Below are positions 17,961-25,069 of a stretch of 45,240 bases of DNA, in pieces. Made by a program: the position numbers and the translations under genes. Within the stretch, counting starts at the first letter, position 1, and the number at the start of each line of letters is the position of its first letter. The notes beneath the pieces were generated by a model that searched no databases, had not been told where the DNA came from, and saw only the letters and a program-made list of their open reading frames with translations. This stretch comes from Pseudomonadota bacterium. GTDB taxonomy: Bacteria; Pseudomonadota; Gammaproteobacteria; Pseudomonadales; Oleiphilaceae. Where the stretch lies: the NCBI GenBank assembly GCA_002747395.1, contig PDPE01000009.1, forward strand, positions 1 to 45,240. The letters run 5' to 3'.

Positions 17961-19067
17961 ATGATGCACGAAATAGCAGTTGATCAGTACCCCGCGTTAT
18001 TGGCGCAAAAGCGTGACCACCTCGCCAGCTTGCTGGCACCGTTTGATCCTCCGGAAATCGAGGTATTCGCCAGCCCGGTTCTGCATTTTCGTCTGCGAGC
18101 CGAGTTTCGTATCTGGCATACGGGTGAACGGTGTTTTTACGCGATGTTTTCCCCGTCCGACAAACGCCAGCCTGTCGAAGTGACCGATTTTCCCATTGGC
18201 TCCGGGTTGATTAACTCCCTGATGACTCAATTGCTGACTGAACTTCACAGGCAGCCGGTGCTCAGGCACAAACTCTTTCAGGTGGAATTTCTGACTACCC
18301 TGAGTCAGGATGCCCTGGTTACGCTGATTTATCACAAGCCACTGGATGATGCCTGGCAGAAACAGGCGGAACAGCTACAGGAAACGCTCGGCTTTCCCGT
18401 TATCGGGCGTTCCCGCAAGCAAAAGCGGGTATTACAACGGGACTATGTCAACGAAACGCTTGTCGTGGATGACAAGCCACTCAGGTATCGGCAGATTGAA
18501 GGTGGCTTTACCCAGCCCAATGGCTGTATGAATCAGATGATGCTGTCCTGGGCGCGTCGTGTCAGCCTTGCAGGGAGGGGAGAAGCGGGAGAACAAATTG
18601 GTGATTTGCTGGAACTGTATTGTGGCAACGGCAATTTTTCCATAGCCCTGGCGGATATCTATCAGCGGGTGCTGGCTACCGAGGTTTCCAAAACATCCGT
18701 AGCGGCAGCACAGGTGAACATCCGGCAAAACGCGGCTGACAATGTCACCATTGTGCGCCTGTCCAGCGAAGAATTGGTAGAGGCAATAACCGGTGCAAGA
18801 GCATTCCGGCGTCTGGAGAATATCGACCTTTCAGACTATGACATTCAAACCGTACTGGTTGACCCGCCCCGAGCCGGGCTGGATGAGAAGTCTGTCCGGC
18901 AAATACAGCAATACGAGAGAATTATCTATATCTCATGCAACCCGCAGACACTGGCAGATAACCTGCAAACACTCAACCAGACGCATCGTATCACGCACCT
19001 GGCCTTGTTTGACCAGTTTCCCTATACCCATCATATTGAAACCGGGGTGATGCTGGAACGTCGTTGA
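17961..19067 (+). CDS. trmA: tRNA (uracil-5-)-methyltransferase TrmA
   Basis: SAM-dependent enzyme that makes 5-methyluridine (T) at position 54 of tRNAs; in E. coli it also methylates tmRNA. It has 368 residues (E. coli 366). Motifs are RAEFRIWH near the N-terminus, FTQPN, the SAM motif LLELYCGNGNFSIALA, DPPRAGLD, the nucleophile Cys326 in YISCNPQTL, and DQFPYTHHIETGVML at the end. I chose ATG 17961 (ACAGG upstream) over the TTG at 17934, to match family length; ATG 17964 is equally possible. It is divergent from the ATPase gene. Confidence 0.95.
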   Translation: MMHEIAVDQYPALLAQKRDHLASLLAPFDPPEIEVFASPVLHFRLRAEFRIWHTGERCFYAMFSPSDKRQPVEVTDFPIGSGLINSLMTQLLTELHRQPVLRHKLFQVEFLTTLSQDALVTLIYHKPLDDAWQKQAEQLQETLGFPVIGRSRKQKRVLQRDYVNETLVVDDKPLRYRQIEGGFTQPNGCMNQMMLSWARRVSLAGRGEAGEQIGDLLELYCGNGNFSIALADIYQRVLATEVSKTSVAAAQVNIRQNAADNVTIVRLSSEELVEAITGARAFRRLENIDLSDYDIQTVLVDPPRAGLDEKSVRQIQQYERIIYISCNPQTLADNLQTLNQTHRITHLALFDQFPYTHHIETGVMLERR

Positions 19068-19114
19068 GTTTCAGCTTCTCCCGAAGTTCGCCAGAGCCTC
19101 GTTATACGCCTGAG

Positions 19115-19423
19115 TCATGCTACCAGCTCTTTTAAAATTTCCGGGTGCTTTACTGCAATTTTGCATAGCACAATAGTGCTGCCAGAGGGCTTGAAGCGTC
19201 CTTGCTCCCAGTCGCGAACGGTGGCAACGGGGGTGTGGATAAAGTCTGCAAATTCAGGTTGTGACAGCGCCAGTGCCTGCCGGGCAGAGCGCAATAATAA
19301 CTGCTCTGGTGTGTATTCACGGCCAATTTTACCAGTGTTCATTTCTGCGAGGGATTCGCGTAACCCTTCAAGGGGTTCACCTGCGTCATCCTCAATGGCT
19401 TTGGCTATTTTGTCGATGTCCAC
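19115..19423 (-). CDS. XRE-type antitoxin/HTH regulator
   Basis: Protein of 102 residues with a Cro/C1-type helix-turn-helix in its C-terminal half (LALSQPEFADFIHTPVATV then RDWEQGRFKPSG). The N-terminal 45 residues are acidic and probably contact a toxin. This is the NadS/HigA-like antitoxin pattern, which binds the promoter of its own operon and neutralises a RelE/HigB-type toxin. The start is GTG, one base after the stop of the toxin remnant, the usual spacing for toxin-first operons. With the toxin gone, it is either a relic kept for another role or a guard against related toxins (inference). Confidence 0.85.
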   Translation of the reverse strand: MDIDKIAKAIEDDAGEPLEGLRESLAEMNTGKIGREYTPEQLLLRSARQALALSQPEFADFIHTPVATVRDWEQGRFKPSGSTIVLCKIAVKHPEILKELVA

Positions 19424-19424
19424 G

Positions 19425-19514
19425 TTAGCGCACCTCTCTAATGTCTTTTGGGCTCATGTTCTCTTTCTCTGCTTTCTTGTAAATGGCAACAAGGCAAAGA
19501 AAGTCTTCATCAAT
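19425..19514 (-). pseudogene. HigB/RelE-type toxin C-terminal remnant
   Basis: Directly before the antitoxin the same strand reads IDEDFLCLVAIYKKAEKENM then SPKDIREVR and stop. This matches the C-terminal end of RelE/HigB-family toxins (FYLLxIYAKxEKExLSPxEIRxL). An in-frame TAG at 19515-19517 precedes it and no upstream toxin body can be found, so only about 30 codons remain. Confidence 0.75.
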
Positions 19515-19549
19515 CTATAAAATCAGAGACCCAAAAAAGCAGTGAAGTG

Positions 19550-19577
19550 ATGTGGGTGAAAGTAAAAGCACCCACAT
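19550..19577 (-). terminator. Hairpin after nrdJb, probable terminator
   Basis: The 9-bp perfect stem ATGTGGGTG/CACCCACAT with a 10-base loop lies 34 bp past the nrdJb stop. On the minus strand a T-run (TTTTTT) comes 11 bases later, further than usual. Confidence 0.5.
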
Positions 19578-19610
19578 TGTCATGATGAGAACTGAATTTT
19601 TCAGGGCAGA

Positions 19611-20315
19611 CTAATTACATTTGCTATTGCCACAACTCAGACAGGTTTCACAGCCGTCCATTAGTATGACTGCTTTCGTCGAGCATTTCTGGCAAAGCGT
19701 GGCGTTGGCGGGGTAGGTGCTGTCGCTATCGTCTCCATTGCCGTTATCGTTTGTGCTGCTGTTTTTTGCATCATAGGCTGCACGTTTCTCGGCCAGAATG
19801 CGCTTTGTCAGTTCACTCATTTCTTCGGTTTTAATCAGCCCGATTGCTTTCATGTGCTTTTCGATTACGGCACCAATTTCGGCAACCAGAGAGGGCATGA
19901 AAACGCCGCCTTTTTTATAGTAGCCACCACTTGGGTCATAAACCGAGCGCAGCTCTTCGACCAGGAAAGTGACATCGCCACCCTTGCGGAATACTGCTGA
20001 CAATACCCGGGTGAGTGCGATAACCCACTGGAAGTGCTCCATTGATTTGGAGTTGATGAAGACTTCATAGGGTCTTCTGACTTCGTGATCGGTTTCCTCG
20101 TTCAGTATGATGTCGTTAATGGTGATGTAAAGCGCGTGCTCCGATATCGGGGGCTTGATTTTATAGGTCGTACCCAAAAGGAATTCCGGGCGCTCGATGC
20201 TTTCATTCATTTCAACCGGCGCGTTTTTGAGCACCTCGGTATCTGCCTGAGATGAATCCGGCTGGTTGGTTTTTACCGCATACCCAACTATCTTCTTGTT
20301 TATCTTGACTGCCAT
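19611..20315 (-). CDS. nrdJb: B12-dependent ribonucleotide reductase, small part (NrdJb, TSCPD domain)
   Basis: Protein of 234 residues that carries the C-terminal part of a split class II ribonucleotide reductase. The TSCPD-type domain includes PYEVFINSKSMEHFQWVIAL and FLVEELRSVYDPSGGYYKKG. The C-terminus ends in a Cys cluster (CQKC, then CETCLSCGNSKC), which probably binds zinc or supplies the redox-active thiols that re-reduce the active site. A polar linker (residues 185-205, Asn/Asp/Ser-rich) precedes it. In Pseudomonas aeruginosa the enzyme is split into NrdJa and NrdJb in the same way. It lies 126 bp after nrdJa, on the same strand, and a hairpin follows. Confidence 0.9.
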   Translation of the reverse strand: MAVKINKKIVGYAVKTNQPDSSQADTEVLKNAPVEMNESIERPEFLLGTTYKIKPPISEHALYITINDIILNEETDHEVRRPYEVFINSKSMEHFQWVIALTRVLSAVFRKGGDVTFLVEELRSVYDPSGGYYKKGGVFMPSLVAEIGAVIEKHMKAIGLIKTEEMSELTKRILAEKRAAYDAKNSSTNDNGNGDDSDSTYPANATLCQKCSTKAVILMDGCETCLSCGNSKCN

Positions 20316-20369
20316 AGTATTTAACCACCGTAATAGTATTTAACCTGTCTGAATCCCTGGTACATGTTC

Positions 20370-20441
20370 AGGCATTATTTATCAGTACGTCATTTATAAG
20401 TACGTTATTTGCAGTTACATTATTTGCAGGTGCATTGTTCA
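20370..20441. repeat. Five degenerate 14-15 bp tandem repeats
   Basis: Units AGGCATTATTTATC, AGTACGTCATTTATA, AGTACGTTATTTGC, AGTTACATTATTTGC and AGGTGCATTGTTCA(C) run head to tail between nrdJa and nrdJb. Confidence 0.7.
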
Positions 20442-22580
20442 CTAATACTTTCCATAGGTGCCTTCTTTCAATGCGTCGAACAGGTTGGCAGCCGAGTGAG
20501 TTTCACCATCGTACTCGATTTCTTCGTTTCCTTTTACGCTGACCTTGCTGCCGTCTTCCAGAGTAAATTCATAGGTGGTATTTTCCAGATCCGTTTCCTT
20601 GACCAGCACGCCCTGGAATGCTTCCGGGTTAAATCTGAATGTGGTGCAACCCTTCAGGCCCTTGTCATAGGCATACATATAAATGTCTTTGAATTCAGGG
20701 TAGGGGAATTCCGTTGGAACATTGGCTGTTTTGGAGATGGATGAATCCACCCAGAGTTGGGCAGCGGCCTGCATATCAACGTGCTCCTGGGGTGTAACAT
20801 CATCTGCGGCGATAAAGTAATCCGGCAATTGCTGGTCGGGATTGTCGCTGAAAGGCATGGCACTGGAATTGATCAGGTGCCGGTAGGCCAGCAGTTCGTA
20901 GCTGAACACATCCATTTTTTCCTTGGTTTTTTTGCCTTCACGAATCACATTGCGGGCGTAATGGTGAGCAAAGCTGGGTTCGATGCCGTTGCTGACATTA
21001 TTCGCCAGAGACAATGAAATGGTGCCTGTCGGGGCAATAGAGGTGTGGTGGGTAAACCGCGCCCCTTTCTCGGCAAGGCTTTCCACCAGTTCCGGGGCGT
21101 ACTCTGCCAGTCGCTGCATATATCGGCTGTATTTTGAGTGGAGCACCTTTCCTTTGACCTTGTCACCGGTTTTTATGCCGTCTTTGGCCATTTCCGGCCT
21201 TTTGGCCAGCATCTCGCCGGTTACGGTAAATTCCTGATCCATGATCGGAGCGGGGCCTTTTTCCTCACTCAATGCCAGAGCCTGACGCCAGCCTTCCAGA
21301 GCCATTTCCATATTGACCTGCTCGGTAAAGGCAACAGATTCACTGGAGCCGTACTTCATTTTCAGCATGGTAAGGGTGGAGCCCAGCCCGAGAATACCCA
21401 TCCCGTGACGACGCTTTGTTTCGATTTCCCGGCGTTGTTGTGGCAGGGGCAAGCCGTTTATTTCTACCACGTTATCCAGCATGCGGGTGAAAATGGCAAC
21501 CACCTTGCGGTATTTGTCCCAATTGAACCTCGCTTTTTCGGTAAACGGGTTTTCCACAAACCGGGTCAGGTTGACCGAGCCCAGCAAACAGCTTCCGTAG
21601 GGTGGCAGCGGTTGTTCACCGCAAGGGTTGGTGGCTCGAATGTTTTCGCAGAACCAGTTGTTATTCATTTGGTTGACCTTGTCGATAAGGATAAAGCCGG
21701 GTTCGGCAAAGTCATAGGTGGAGGTCATAATTGAGTCCCAGATGAATCGGGCCTTGACTGTCTGGTAAATCTTGCAGGCAACCAGTCCTTGCTGATTGGT
21801 GACATAACCATCCTGAACCGGAAACTCCCTGAATATAAAGCGCTTGGAAGTGGCCAGGTCTTCGGTTTCATGCTCCGCTTCTTTCAGGGTGATAGGAAAC
21901 GACAGATGCCAGTCCGAGTCGTTTTTTACTGCCTCGATAAAATCCTCTGTGATCAGCAGGGAAAGATTGAACTGGCGCAACCGGCCATCTTCCCGCTTTG
22001 CCCGGATAAAGTCCAGTACATCCGGGTGATTGACATCAAAGGTGGCCATTTGTGCGCCTCGTCTGCCACCGGCGGAGGAAACGGTAAAGCACATCTTGTC
22101 AAAAATATCCATAAAAGACAGCGGCCCTGATGTCGTTGCTCCGGCCCCTGCTACATAAGCGCCTTTGGGTCTCAGCGTGGAGAACTCATAGCCGATACCG
22201 CAACCGGCCTTGAGAGTCAGCCCGGCCTCGTGGTTTTTAAGCAGTATATCGTCCATCGAATCGAACACCGAACCGGACACGGTACAATTGATGGTGGAGG
22301 TCGCGGGTTTGTGTTGTGCTGCTCCTGCGTTGGAAATAATTCTGCCCGCGGGTATTGCGCCGTTCTCCAGTGCCCAGGTGAAATCCTTGTAGACCTGATC
22401 CCTTTTGCTTTCGTGTTCGACATCAGAAAGTGCCCGAGCCACTCTCTCACAGGTTTCGTGTATGTTCTGATCGACAGGATGGCCGTCCTTGGTCTTCAAC
22501 TGGTATTTGGTGCTCCATATATCCAGGGAAGCGTCCTGCATGGGAATGGTTTTTACAATGGATTTCACTTTTGCGTTCAT
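20442..22580 (-). CDS. nrdJa: Adenosylcobalamin-dependent ribonucleotide reductase, catalytic part (NrdJa)
   Basis: Class II ribonucleotide reductase catalytic subunit of 712 residues, which reduces ribonucleotides to deoxyribonucleotides with an adenosylcobalamin-derived thiyl radical and so works with or without oxygen. Motifs include AGCGIGYEFSTLRPKGA, the finger-loop NPCGEQ with Cys320 and Glu322, GSCLLGSVNLTRFV, KRRHGMGILGLGSTL, and THHTSIAPTGTISL. The C-terminus lacks the TSCPD/Cys part, which is encoded by nrdJb. ATG 22580 has GAGG eight bases upstream. NrdR-like boxes lie upstream at 22654-22687 and 22874-22923. No cobalamin riboswitch was recognised in the leader. Confidence 0.95.
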   Translation of the reverse strand: MNAKVKSIVKTIPMQDASLDIWSTKYQLKTKDGHPVDQNIHETCERVARALSDVEHESKRDQVYKDFTWALENGAIPAGRIISNAGAAQHKPATSTINCTVSGSVFDSMDDILLKNHEAGLTLKAGCGIGYEFSTLRPKGAYVAGAGATTSGPLSFMDIFDKMCFTVSSAGGRRGAQMATFDVNHPDVLDFIRAKREDGRLRQFNLSLLITEDFIEAVKNDSDWHLSFPITLKEAEHETEDLATSKRFIFREFPVQDGYVTNQQGLVACKIYQTVKARFIWDSIMTSTYDFAEPGFILIDKVNQMNNNWFCENIRATNPCGEQPLPPYGSCLLGSVNLTRFVENPFTEKARFNWDKYRKVVAIFTRMLDNVVEINGLPLPQQRREIETKRRHGMGILGLGSTLTMLKMKYGSSESVAFTEQVNMEMALEGWRQALALSEEKGPAPIMDQEFTVTGEMLAKRPEMAKDGIKTGDKVKGKVLHSKYSRYMQRLAEYAPELVESLAEKGARFTHHTSIAPTGTISLSLANNVSNGIEPSFAHHYARNVIREGKKTKEKMDVFSYELLAYRHLINSSAMPFSDNPDQQLPDYFIAADDVTPQEHVDMQAAAQLWVDSSISKTANVPTEFPYPEFKDIYMYAYDKGLKGCTTFRFNPEAFQGVLVKETDLENTTYEFTLEDGSKVSVKGNEEIEYDGETHSAANLFDALKEGTYGKY

Positions 22581-22653
22581 TCAGTGCCTCTGATGGGGGT
22601 GTTGTGAGTAATGTATCGTTTTAATGAGTACGAGTAACTTTTAAACTATCTAT

Positions 22654-22687
22654 AACTACTATATCTACAACTACTATATATAGTGGT
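22654..22687 (-). promoter_or_regulatory. Proximal NrdR-like boxes
   Basis: AACTACTATAT occurs at 22654-22664 and again at 22669-22679, 15 bp apart. The second copy extends into the palindrome CTATATATAG (22674-22683). These resemble the NrdR consensus ACACTATATATAGTGT. They lie 75-105 bp before nrdJa. Confidence 0.6.
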
Positions 22688-22873
22688 TCGTGGTAAGCGT
22701 TCTGTTCGCGTTATCCGGGCTGGTCGTTCATGCCAGCCTGATAGAAACTCGGACTGGCAATCAAAATGGGCAGGGTTGTTCCTCCCAACCGCTGTACCCT
22801 CAGCACTGCCCCGTTTTGCCCACGTTTGCCGGTTTTTCCGGTGATCTTTGCGAGCCTGATCCATTTGCGGGAA

Positions 22874-22923
22874 ACACTATATATCTGTATTTTTTTGACA
22901 AGTATAACAGCATATAGTGTTTT
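22874..22923 (-). promoter_or_regulatory. Distal NrdR box pair and possible nrdJ promoter
   Basis: ACACTATATATCTGT (22874-22888) and AACAGCATATAGTGTTT (22907-22923) each match the NrdR box well and sit about 34 bp apart, near three helical turns. On the minus strand TTGTCA (22901-22896 region) and TATAGT (22881-22876) with a 15-bp gap could be the promoter, with the -10 inside a box, as expected for repression by NrdR. The 700-bp gap 22581-23316 otherwise holds no gene. Confidence 0.6.
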
Positions 22924-23127
22924 GTGAAGGAGGAGATCGGATTAAATCGGGCTGATTCAAACCATGAAAATGGTGTCATGGAAGAAAGGGGAAAGACTGG
23001 AATTGTCAAGAAAAAAACAGAGAAAAAAGTGAATTTCTGTTGAACGCAGAGCTGGTGCGGGATTGCAGACGCTGGCTGGTATTGGAAATAATGTACTGAT
23101 CAATCGGTATGCAGCTTTTTTGTTCTT

Positions 23128-23144
23128 ACACTACATATAGTAGT
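23128..23144. promoter_or_regulatory. Third NrdR-like box
   Basis: ACACTACATATAGTAGT, a near-palindrome like the NrdR boxes, stands alone 190 bp upstream of the rightward membrane-protein gene and 550 bp from nrdJa. Confidence 0.45.
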
Positions 23145-23316
23145 AATGAGTTGTTTACAAAATGTTACTTTTTTCTGGCAAAACGGTCTTTTAATGGTCA
23201 ATGTCGGCTTATGGTTGCCAGGTTTTCCGGTGCAGGATTGACATTCTGTTCCCGGTTCGATAAAAACTGTCACCACATAAAAATGACTAATGATAAAGGT
23301 GTACCAGGAAAAAAAT

Positions 23317-23718
23317 ATGTCCCTACTAAAAAACATTCCGCTGTTCTTGCTCGTACTGATTGTTTATAACGTTGTAGCATTCACCGGGGAGGCAACCGTG
23401 TTTGAACAGTCGTTGTTTTCCATTTCTCTCGTTTCCGGCGCAGTGGTGACGATGACCACCGATACCGTCATTGTTTTGTTCGGCTTGCTTGTCATGGCAA
23501 TAGAGATTTTCAAGTCGACGCGGTCTTCTGTCGCCTCGGTTATCGATCACGCGCTTTCAACGCTCGTGTTTGTCGCGTTTCTGCTTGAATTTGTTCTGGT
23601 GGCTCAAGTGGGCAAGCCCGGATTTTTGATATTGACAGTCCTGTCTCTGCTGGATGTGATCACCGGTTTTACTGTGACGATTTCAGCGGCAAGGCGAGAT
23701 GTGGCCGTGGATCGTTAA
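23317..23718 (+). CDS. Small four-helix membrane protein, unknown
   Basis: Protein of 133 residues with four hydrophobic segments: about residues 5-22, 38-62, 75-95 and 98-118. The charged loop EIFKSTRSSVASVIDH lies between helices 2 and 3, and the tail is short and basic. No enzymatic motif is seen; I do not recognise the family, though similar four-helix proteins occur in many proteobacteria. I chose ATG 23317 because AGGA lies eight bases upstream; ATG 23290 would add nine residues without such a site. An NrdR-like box lies upstream and a terminator follows 43 bp after the stop. Confidence 0.75.
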   Translation: MSLLKNIPLFLLVLIVYNVVAFTGEATVFEQSLFSISLVSGAVVTMTTDTVIVLFGLLVMAIEIFKSTRSSVASVIDHALSTLVFVAFLLEFVLVAQVGKPGFLILTVLSLLDVITGFTVTISAARRDVAVDR

Positions 23719-23761
23719 AGCCATCTTGTTCAGGCACGCTCATCACTGAGCGAAAAACCAC

Positions 23762-23797
23762 CGCCAGGTCGTATCAGGGTAACCTGGCGTGTTTTTA
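23762..23797 (+). terminator. Rho-independent terminator
   Basis: CGCCAGGT (23762-23769), a 12-base loop, ACCTGGCG (23782-23789), then TGTTTTT. The perfect 8-bp stem ends the membrane-protein transcript and faces the end of the leftward SDR gene. Confidence 0.75.
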
Positions 23798-23823
23798 CCT
23801 CCCTGAACTCAGGGTGCTCGGGT

Positions 23824-24876
23824 TTATCCGGAAATCTGGTTCGTCTGCTTGAATTGTTCCAGATGATGTTGCACTTTATCGGCTACAGAGTGTTTGATCC
23901 TGTCGGTTTTTAACAGCCACTCGATGCAGGCAACCAGGCTGTTTAACGCAGGGCGGGGCTGAACACCCAGTTCATTTACGGTATCCTGATACTCGTAGTA
24001 GGCAAACCGGTCTGCCACCTCGTAGACAAGGTCATAGGTAAACGGAGGCGTTACGCCAATCAGTTTGCAAAGCGACTCGACCACTCTGGCAGCAAGCAGC
24101 GAGATAGTTCTGTTGAAGGGCAAGTGAATCGGCTTGATGCCTGTCATTTCCTTTAACAGAAGGCCGATTTCCTTCACCTCTATGTTTTGGCCGCCGACAA
24201 TGTAGCGTTTTCTGTTTTCGCCTTTTTCCAGTGCTGCCACATGCGCTTGTGCGATATCCCGGACATCCACCAGGTTCAATCCGCCGTTATAGGTCTGACC
24301 CTTGCCATTTATCCAGTCCATGATCAGCTGGTTTGAGGGGGTAATTCGGTAGTCGAGGGGGCCGGTCACGATACAGGGGCAGATAACGACGGTGTGAATG
24401 TCAAACTCTTTGGAAAGTGCCTGGGCTTTTTTCTCACTCCGGGTTTTGGCGATGTAATAAGGGTTGTGCGCATTCTCATTCCAGTCGTTGCCGGTGCGCA
24501 GATGATTCGGGTTATCGGAAAAGCCGACCGACGCGACAGAGCTGGTGTAAACAATGCGTTTTATACCTGCTTTATTGGCAGCATGAAATATATTTTCAGC
24601 ACCGGTTATGGCCGGCTCAACAATCTCTTCGGGGGTTTTTGCGATGGTTTTATAGACTGCAGCCAGGTGAATAATGGCATCGCACCCCTCTGCGGCAGAG
24701 CAGACTGCCTTGCTGTCCATAATGTCACCGTGAACATAGTCAATCTGCAGCCCTTCCAGCCCGCGACGGTCAGCCGATTCACGGATGAAAGCCCTTACCC
24801 TGTGCCCTTTTTCGAGAAGCGCCCTGACGACATTTGCTCCTATATGGCCATTCGCGCCCGTAACCAGTACCTGCAT
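23824..24876 (-). CDS. NAD-dependent epimerase/dehydratase (extended SDR)
   Basis: Protein of about 350 residues with an N-terminal Rossmann fold. The nucleotide site is TGANGHIG, the segment IIHLAAVYK follows, and the catalytic pair YxxxK is Tyr142 and Lys146 (numbered from the first Met) after TSSVASVG. It resembles dihydroflavonol-4-reductase-like and HpnA-like SDR proteins; substrate unknown. Two starts are possible: ATG 24882 is only two bases from GGGAG, whereas ATG 24876 has GGGAG seven bases upstream, so I prefer the latter. A short tandem repeat lies directly upstream. Confidence 0.85.
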   Translation of the reverse strand: MQVLVTGANGHIGANVVRALLEKGHRVRAFIRESADRRGLEGLQIDYVHGDIMDSKAVCSAAEGCDAIIHLAAVYKTIAKTPEEIVEPAITGAENIFHAANKAGIKRIVYTSSVASVGFSDNPNHLRTGNDWNENAHNPYYIAKTRSEKKAQALSKEFDIHTVVICPCIVTGPLDYRITPSNQLIMDWINGKGQTYNGGLNLVDVRDIAQAHVAALEKGENRKRYIVGGQNIEVKEIGLLLKEMTGIKPIHLPFNRTISLLAARVVESLCKLIGVTPPFTYDLVYEVADRFAYYEYQDTVNELGVQPRPALNSLVACIEWLLKTDRIKHSVADKVQHHLEQFKQTNQISG

Positions 24877-24890
24877 GGTCATTCTCCCTG

Positions 24891-24945
24891 TTATTTGATG
24901 GTGTTATTGTGATGGTGTTGTTGTGATCGTATTGTCGTGATGGTA
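24891..24945. repeat. Four 13-14 bp tandem repeats
   Basis: Units TTATTTGATGGTG, TTATTGTGATGGTG, TTGTTGTGATCGTA and TTGTCGTGATGGTA lie head to tail in the gap between the SDR gene and the AarF-like gene. Confidence 0.75.
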
Positions 24946-25069
24946 ATCTTGTTCCGGGCCCAGGTAAATACGGTGACACTGGCATGTTGGCTCTTGTTTG
25001 TTGAGCGGATGCGTTTATAGCATTGTTTATAATGTTTTTTATAACAGCGACTTACAGCCGGAAGCCAGG

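Noticed and set aside
19234..19242. Perfect DnaA box
   Set aside because: It lies in the coding sequence of the XRE gene (Ile-His codons), alone; probably chance.
22581..22870. Cobalamin riboswitch before nrdJa
   Set aside because: Looked for the B12-box core and found none; B12 riboswitches usually control the B12-independent enzyme.
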